In this document: positions 59,390-64,000 of the stretch, piece by piece
Position numbering within the stretch: position 1 is the stretch's first letter
How the letters are laid out: every line of letters begins with the position of its first letter
Assembly: GCA_007258455.2 (NCBI GenBank)
Contig: VDFB02193867.1
Location: 528,520,657-528,584,656 of the forward strand
Origin: Sequoia sempervirens
Taxonomy: Eukaryota; Streptophyta; Pinopsida; Cupressales; Cupressaceae
DNA: 64,000 bases
Direction: 5' to 3'
The notes under the pieces: generated by a model
What the model was told of the DNA's origin: nothing
Databases searched by the model: none
What the model saw: only the letters and a program-made list of their open reading frames with translations
Position numbers and translations under genes: made by a program

Positions 59390-59855
59390 TAGTGCTCTAA
59401 CTATGAAATACAAATCTCTTTGTCGAAATCACTACAAAAGAAAGTTGTCTTCCCATACACCTACTCAACCTCAACATGAAACTTTATTGCAACAGATAAT
59501 AGAAACTAAATGGATGCCTTCTTAATAAATAGTGAGAAAATATCACCAAAATCAATTCCCACAACCTACGAATATCCCTTCATAACCAATCTCACCTTAT
59601 ACTTATCAACACTTCCATGTAATAAAATTTTATTTTTGAATTTACATATGTATCCAATGGATTTATCTCCATAAATTAAATATATTATATCATGTGCCAA
59701 TTTTCCTTAACACAACCATCTCCTCATTCATGGCCAGTTTCTCATATTACATCATTCATACCTATAGCCTCCTCCATAACCCTAGGCTCATCAATGTTAG
59801 TAATCAAAATAAAATGCATCTATAATGAAGAGGATTATACATGTCTAGTTAATGT
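59390..59855 (-). pseudogene. Copia reverse transcriptase N-terminal remnant, minus strand
   Basis: Minus reading gives 'DEPRVMEEAIG' (near 59,790), then 'INPLDTYVNSKIKF' and 'GSVDKYKVRLVMKGYS' (near 59,600) and 'FLLSVAIKFHVEVE'. This is the standard start of a Copia reverse transcriptase. The segment expected upstream is found at 60.7-61.4 kb, displaced by an insertion. Confidence 0.75.
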
Positions 59856-60530
59856 TGTAGACACCTAAAATTGACCACTTTCATTTGGTAAATTTACCCC
59901 TAATTCGACCAATTTTGTATCCTCTATATTAATTAAATAATACTCTATTATATAATTAATATTCAATTATATCAACCTTCATCCTAATATATTTCTTCTA
60001 TTATCCCTAAATCCTAGCCTAAAGTAAATAATTACCTTTAATTACTTACCCCCATCCGATTCATCCATTAAATTGAGTAAATTTCCTTATTTATTCAAGT
60101 TAATCCCCAAATACCTTTTCCTCCAAATATGAATTAAATATTTAATTAATTAATTCCTATTTTCCTCTCACCTTATGTCCAATCCTCCAACTCCCCCTCT
60201 AATCCTCATCCAATTATAATCTCCCCTTATGTTTTTGCACACATTTTTCAACCCTCCCCATCACATCAAGCACATGGGCCCCTTGTACTTGTGACATGGT
60301 CTTGGTATCGTGTCACATAAGAATTTTCCCCTCCAAAGTACCATTTACCTAGCAAGACCTCTCATTTTCTACTTGAGAGATCCCAATCATCCTCCACACT
60401 TGATCTCCATCAAGAAATCCTAGCCCTTCATCCATTCATTAAAATCTATATATATCACTTAACCATTTTATGAAAATATCTCTTTTTCACTTGAAGTACC
60501 ATTATGATACCAAAATTTAGTCAGCACACA
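59856..60530. mobile_element. Insertion splitting the minus-strand Copia, possibly a solo LTR
   Basis: Starts TGTAGACACCTAAAATTG, a phrase like the 5' ends of many plant LTRs, and ends somewhere near 'ttagtcagcaca' (about 60,527). It separates two halves of one Copia ORF. No clear target duplication was seen, so the borders and the solo-LTR label are tentative. Confidence 0.4.
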
Positions 60531-60699
60531 TGTCCAAATTGACTATTGTGTGCAAATATAATCAATGAAATGATCAACATATTTTGTTTTTGTCTGATTT
60601 TGTATTGGTTTGAGCTTTCTATGCCTTATTTTGATTTTTTATTATGTGCTTTGTTTAATTTTTATTGTCTCAATCATTCACATTGAGCACATTTTCATG

Positions 60700-61400
60700 C
60701 ACACTATTATCTATGCCAAACATATCTCCTTAAGATACGAGGTGGAAGCTCTCTCTACTTTAGAATTATTTTTAAGATGCCTAATATCTCCACCACTTTA
60801 GTTCCTTTGTGGGATTTTGGTTCAACCTTCTCCATATTTGGGAGTAGCTAATCTACATCTTTCTCTTCATCCTTTGTTGTCTACAAAATAGTGGAAGAAG
60901 ACTTAAATTCTATAAAGATAAATGTTCGATTAAAAAGTGTCTTGGTCATAGGATCCCAAAGCATGTACCCTTTCAAAAAAATAATATAATCAATGAAGAT
61001 ATAATTTTGTCTTGTACTCCAACTTTGACCTCTTCTCCCTCAGCACATGAGCATGTCCCAATGAAATCTTGCTTTGGACTACACTTCCATAGGTTTCTTA
61101 TCAACAAGAAATGATGTTGGAGACAAATTTACCAAATGAAAAGCTATATAAACCATTTATAATCCTAAAATATATTCTAAATTATCCTTGTTGAGCATAC
61201 TACTATCCCTCTCCAACAACATCATATACATTACTTTTACAATTCTATTCTATCGAGAGGTGTATAGATTTGGCTTATGCATTTATATTCTATAACTCTT
61301 ACAAAACTTATCAAAATCTAGTAAACAAAAATCACCACCATTATTAGTCCTTAAAATATAATTTTTTTTTACAAGTCTAATCCTCTACAAAATCCCTAAA
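60700..61400 (-). pseudogene. Copia integrase remnant, minus strand
   Basis: Minus reading gives 'NNGGDFCLLDFDKFCKSYRI' (near 61,335; the SDNGGEF-type motif), a region equal to 'QQNGVVER..' (61,260), 'LVNLSPTSFLVDKKPMEV' (near 61,110) and 'MLWDPMTKTLFNRTFIFIEF' (near 60,950). It continues into the reverse transcriptase at 59,855 after the insertion. Same lineage type as the GKTP.E.W/YRLWDP Copia group. Many stops. Confidence 0.8.
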
Positions 61401-61560
61401 CTCTTAAACTAACAAAAGAGTTTATATTCTCATTAGAAAATATACCCATATCCTTCTACTATAGTCATATACTAACAACACATAAAAAATAAATTTTAAA
61501 ATTGAGGGAACATTAACTTGAATAAAAAATATAAAAAAGATCTATAAAGGGAGTTACACT

Positions 61561-62143
61561 TGTTGAAAAATGTATAATGCATGATATGACACATTAGAAG
61601 GAATATTCCAAAGGAGACAATGAAGCCAACATGGAACCCTCAAGTTGGCGAGTGGATTATGACAAACATGTGATAGGTAGAAGGAATATGTTATTTTTAG
61701 ATTGTAAAATCATCTTAGGATTTAGATGTTAGTTTTCTAAATAGGAATTTAGGCACCACATTTCTAGGTGGTTTCATCTCATGGTTTTCAATTATCATTT
61801 TATGATTTCATGCACTACTTTTCCTATTTATAGGGTGCTTGAGATATGGGTATTGAGTTTGAGTTTATTTATATTCTTGTGTTTTCATAATTACTTCATA
61901 TATTTAGTTGGTGATACTCCTATAAAGGTTTTTTCTACAAGTGTATTATGAATATATTATTTTACTAAATAATACATTAGGTTACTTTAGAGTGGGCATT
62001 TTCTCCCAAAATTGTTTTCCCAATGGACACCTTTTTTGTATGATTTTATTTTTGTATTATATGTCTTTCTCCTTTCAATAATTATAAAGATCTAAATCGC
62101 TTCTATGTTTAGGAAGTGTTTCTATGCACTTTAGTTCTTTTCA
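61561..62143 (+). mobile_element. 5' LTR of a + strand Copia element
   Basis: Starts TGTTGAAAAATGTA and ends 'ttagttcttttca', giving TG...CA, 583 bp. A PBS-like sequence follows at once. The element's 3' end lies outside the window. Confidence 0.65.
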
Positions 62144-62144
62144 T

Positions 62145-62157
62145 TGGGTATCAAACC
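62145..62157 (+). other. Primer-binding site of the + strand Copia
   Basis: 'tgggtatcaaacc', resembling TGGTATCAGAGC with changes, immediately after the LTR end. Confidence 0.6.
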
Positions 62158-62239
62158 TTGATCACCTCAAATTTTAGGTTTATTTATATTAATTTTTCTT
62201 TGAGCAAGAGCTTGCACATAAGTATTTGATCTTATTATA

Positions 62240-63060
62240 GGACTTGATTAAAATCACATCAATAAATGAAATGGAAAACATCTCAAGTATAAAATTTGAT
62301 CAAGTTGGAAGCTCAAGGTGGAGGATATACTCAAGGAGAGATATATATGGGTTGTTGCATTTGAATCTAAACATACTAATATGTCTCAAGAGGACTAAAA
62401 GAACATGAATAAAAAATCTAAGGGTTTCAATACACTCTAGTATTGTTTAATGTATATGAAGATACCTCCACAAAAAATATTTTTAAGAATTTGGAAGATT
62501 TATATCAAGCTAAATCTTTGGTTAACAAACTCTTTTTGACAAATAATTTGTATACCCTTAGGATGGAGGATGGTAGTTATGTGGTAAATTTTTTGAATGT
62601 ATTTAATATGGTTGTTGCCTAGTTATACTCTATTGGAATAAAAATTAAGGATTAATTCTTATTAACATTGTTTTATTCTTTGATAGATTCATGGAGCCAC
62701 CTTGTTATGGCTATTGGGATAACCAAGTTGTAAATTGATGAGGTGATATAATTGTCGGTTTCTAAAGAGGTGAAAATAATTTTTTTTGAATATAAAAATA
62801 AGGCCCAAGATATTTGTGGTAGAAAAAAATAGAAGGGGAAGAAGGATAAGAAGAAAAGTAAGTCTAGATCTAATAGTTCAAAGAGAAAGTGTTAGAACTA
62901 TGAAAAATCTATCCATTTCAAAAGATACTATAACGAGAAGAAGAAAAAGAAAAAGAAAGTCTATGATAATGAGTTTGAGAAGTATTCCTAGGATTATAAT
63001 TGTGCCTTTTTTGTAGTATTGGCTACACATGCATCAAAAGCTACATGGTTCGTTAACTTC
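62240..63060 (+). pseudogene. Copia gag remnant
   Basis: 'NLEDLYQAKSLVNKLFLTNN' with 'LYTLRMEDGSYVVNFLNVFN' (near 62,490-62,610) is the classic gag core (L..LY...S..NKLFL...L..L.M.EG). It is followed by 'SLIDSWSHLVMAI' and a Lys/Arg-rich tract (62,820-62,970) where the Cys knuckle should be. Stops include TAG at about 62,620. 'THASKATWFVNF' near 63,030 is the remains of the protease start. Confidence 0.8.
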
Positions 63061-63720
63061 ACTGTATATCTTTACATGAACTTACATCAAATTGATTTAC
63101 AAAATATGAATAATGTGATAATGGGAATGTGTATATTTGAGATCATTATCATATAAATATTGTTGGATGTATGGAAGTGTCCTAATTTGATTCACTAATG
63201 GATGAGTGAAGGAGATACATGGTATACTTCATATACCTAGTTTAGTGTAGAACCCAATTTGTATAATTAAATTGAATGATTCGAGTGTATAGATGATTTT
63301 CTCTAGGTAAGAGTACAATATGGTGAGAGAAGCTTTTTTTTTACTAATAGTTTTTGAATACTAGAACAATATTTTAGTTGGGAACATACATAGCTTGGTA
63401 TAACAGTTCTTCTATTCTTGTATTGCAGTGATCTACACAATATTTCTTTGATCATTAAAACTAAAAATAGAGAGGAGTTTTGTATCCATTTTTTATGAAC
63501 ATATTTTATGGGTACCTAAGAGTGATCATGCTTTGAAGACTAAGCTTCTTGTAGAGAAAACTATACAAACTAAGATTATTGTATATAAAACTATGTTATG
63601 TCATGCTAGAGGATGAGTCACATAGGTGTGAAGAGTTTAAGGAGCTTAAATAATAATTGTAGTGTAGAAAAATGTATCCCTTTACATTTTCACACTTGTT
63701 TGGGTTCTCCCTATTAAAAT
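63061..63720 (+). pseudogene. Copia protease/integrase remnant
   Basis: Very decayed. Near 63,596-63,720 'HARG' and 'MSHIGVKSLRSLNNNCSVEK' in shifted frame fit the HARLGH...zinc-binding start of Copia integrase. Sequence is lost or replaced after 63,720. Confidence 0.5.
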
Positions 63721-63862
63721 TGGGTTTATTTATGTCTTAATTGGTCTGATTTTGCATCCACAAGACTAATTAAATGCATTTTTATATGGATAATCCCGAA
63801 ATCAACAAATGACAAATCATAATCTAATAGTTTAGGCTATGTGTTCCAGATCTAGGGATGTA

Positions 63863-64000
63863 GGACTCATACATCCCTTTTGGCATATGGGTCCCACCTA
63901 CATCTTGGGGCCTGATTTTAAATGCTAAATTGAATAGGACACTTCTTGAAATCTATGTAATAGGTTTAAGCCACTTGCACTCATACACCCAACCTGGCAT
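63863..64000. repeat. Two more copies of the palindromic GGGACTCAT motif
   Basis: 63,863-63,896 ('ggactcatacatccc' ... 'tggcatatgggtccca') and 63,978 to the window edge ('gcactcatacaccc'). These are the motif found repeatedly in the LTR family at 10-18 kb, so a further member of that family begins here. Confidence 0.6.

Noticed and set aside
1..64000. tRNA, rRNA or other structural RNA genes
   Set aside because: No intact tRNA cloverleaf or rRNA segment recognised; the only tRNA-like sequence is the SINE head at 27,863.

Overview
This is a nuclear window from a large-genome seed plant. The genome is AT-rich, mostly decayed LTR retrotransposons, with one recognisable host gene. Tandem growth inside the gene's introns and the density of old, nested, unrelated LTR elements suggest a gymnosperm (conifer-like) genome. 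The species cannot be fixed from the sequence, and the conifer assignment is an inference.

The host gene lies at about 22.4-27.33 kb on the + strand. It has four exons joined by canonical GT/AG introns and encodes about 632 residues: an alpha/beta-hydrolase (lipase-3-like) domain with a GHSMG elbow, followed by an all-helical EP domain. This is the EDS1/PAD4/SAG101 immune-signalling family, and residue patterns favour PAD4. The promoter carries an imperfect 81-bp tandem duplication just upstream of the TATA box. Introns 2 and 3 have both grown by tandem duplication.

Left of the gene (1-22 kb): diverged direct repeats (0.4-0.8 kb), a 46-bp minisatellite (1.9-2.2 kb), a minus-strand ORF remnant with a plant-mobile-domain-like head and coiled-coil tail (2.7-5.6 kb), a 42-bp GC-rich repeat, then related minus-strand LTR blocks (about 9.76-11.46, 16.24-17.90, 17.9-18.9 and 21.1-21.9 kb). 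These surround a Ty3/Gypsy-like remnant (12.5-15.5 kb) that has protease, G-patch-like and Cys/His segments but no visible reverse transcriptase. The LTRs share a short core motif, an unusual primer-binding site and many copies of a roughly 35-bp palindromic motif.

Right of the gene (27.3-47.4 kb): a probable tRNA-derived SINE, a decayed exon-like stretch, a glycine-rich gag-like ORF with another LTR of the same family, a 48-nt palindrome, a 37-bp tandem repeat, a duplicated 0.6-kb block, and long AT-rich stretches with nothing recognisable.

The last part (47.4-64 kb) is a stack of Ty1/Copia elements. One is structurally complete (47,395-54,434): two LTRs, initiator-Met PBS, polypurine tract and a 5-bp target duplication. 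Its ORF is dead, and the in-frame stops found sit where glutamine codons are expected. It inserted into an older LTR-like sequence. Further right are a minus-strand Copia remnant (55.2-58.8 kb plus LTR), another minus-strand Copia (59.4-61.4 kb) interrupted by an unrelated insertion, and the 5' part of a + strand Copia (61.56-63.7 kb). I did not find a previously undescribed multigene system.
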